In this document: positions 6,020 to 6,238 of the stretch, piece by piece
How positions within the stretch are numbered: position 1 is the first letter of the stretch
Layout of the letters: each line of letters begins with the position of its first letter
Made by a program: the position numbers and the translations under genes
Origin: an uncultured Sulfitobacter sp.
Lineage (GTDB): Bacteria > Pseudomonadota > Alphaproteobacteria > Rhodobacterales > Rhodobacteraceae
Reading direction: 5' to 3'
DNA: 6,238 bases
NCBI GenBank assembly: GCA_937923365.1
Contig: CALAIJ010000130.1
Span: 1-6,238 of the forward strand
Notes under the pieces: generated by a model
Told to the model about the DNA's origin: nothing
Databases searched by the model: none
The model's input: the letters and a program-made list of their open reading frames with translations, nothing else

Positions 6020-6238
6020 ATGATGATCCGTACACTGGCCTTTTGCCTGCTGCTAAGCCCCGCTGCCACGCTTGCCCAAGAGGCGACACCGCCGGTAGAA
6101 AGCCCGCCGGCTGATGCGCGGCCGGAGGTCACGCTTGAGGCCCCCATGACCATGGACCGCCTTGGCCAGATCGTTGCGGCACTGGATCCCGAAGTGATCG
6201 TGCGGGGGCCAGCGCTGGAATTCACGCTGGATGATATT
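6020..6238 (+). CDS. Exported protein of unknown function, 3'-truncated by window edge
   Basis: The first 73 residues of a secreted protein run in frame to the window end. MMIRTLAFCLLLSPAATLAQ is a clear Sec signal peptide with one basic residue, a leucine-rich core and probable cleavage after TLA. A proline- and glutamate-rich linker follows (about 21-41: EATPP...PADARPE). A segment beginning MDRLGQIVAALDP at about 50 then starts what looks like a folded domain ending in ALEFTLDDI. I have a faint impression of the small alpha/beta exported proteins of Rhodobacterales (YbjN-like), but too little is present to name a family. The start is supported by AAGGAG (6008-6013), 6 bases before ATG 6020; the adjacent ATG 6023 would give 9. 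It follows cmk by 94 bases on the same strand, with no clear promoter of its own visible. Confidence 0.8.
   Translation, partial: MMIRTLAFCLLLSPAATLAQEATPPVESPPADARPEVTLEAPMTMDRLGQIVAALDPEVIVRGPALEFTLDDI

Overview
The window looks like a stretch of alphaproteobacterial chromosome, most likely from the order Rhodobacterales (Roseobacter-type). This rests on high GC with strong G/C preference at third codon positions, an aroA-cmk cluster, a TrmB that begins with the RPHRNFYGRLKGK-type N-terminus familiar from this group, and a Rhodobacterales-looking intergenic repeat. Most of the sequence is ordinary chromosomal housekeeping DNA. I see no rRNA, tRNA, transposase, phage gene, CRISPR array or defence system.

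Layout. (1) Positions 2-1039 carry the 3' nine-tenths of metK (S-adenosylmethionine synthetase). (2) Directly after it on the same strand is an exported ClpP-like (COG3904-type) protein. Its only standard start, at 1090, cuts the signal peptide in half; the reading frame stays open upstream into the metK stop. (3) Converging on it from the minus strand, with an 18-base gap, is a single-receiver response regulator (1720-2469) with an uncharacterised helical C-terminal half. (4) A 107-base divergent intergenic region separates the regulator from trmB (2577-3278, tRNA m7G46 methyltransferase). (5) A 168-base spacer holds a probable trmB terminator, a cluster of perfect inverted repeats and a plausible aroA promoter. 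(6) aroA (class II EPSP synthase), a four-helix membrane protein and cmk (cytidylate kinase) follow as a tightly coupled operon with GTGA and ATGA stop-start overlaps. (7) The window ends inside an exported protein starting at 6020, in the place where rpsA often follows cmk in alphaproteobacteria.

How the genes fit together. MetK makes the S-adenosylmethionine that TrmB consumes, and the two genes are close neighbours in many alphaproteobacteria; here two accessory genes lie between them. AroA feeds chorismate and aromatic amino-acid synthesis and Cmk recycles CMP/dCMP. They share an operon by conserved gene order rather than by pathway. The points most worth a second look are the missing canonical start and the retained Ser/His pair of the exported ClpP-like protein, the unknown output half of the response regulator, two mRNA hairpins that would cover ribosome-binding sites, and the unnamed membrane protein coupled to aroA and cmk.
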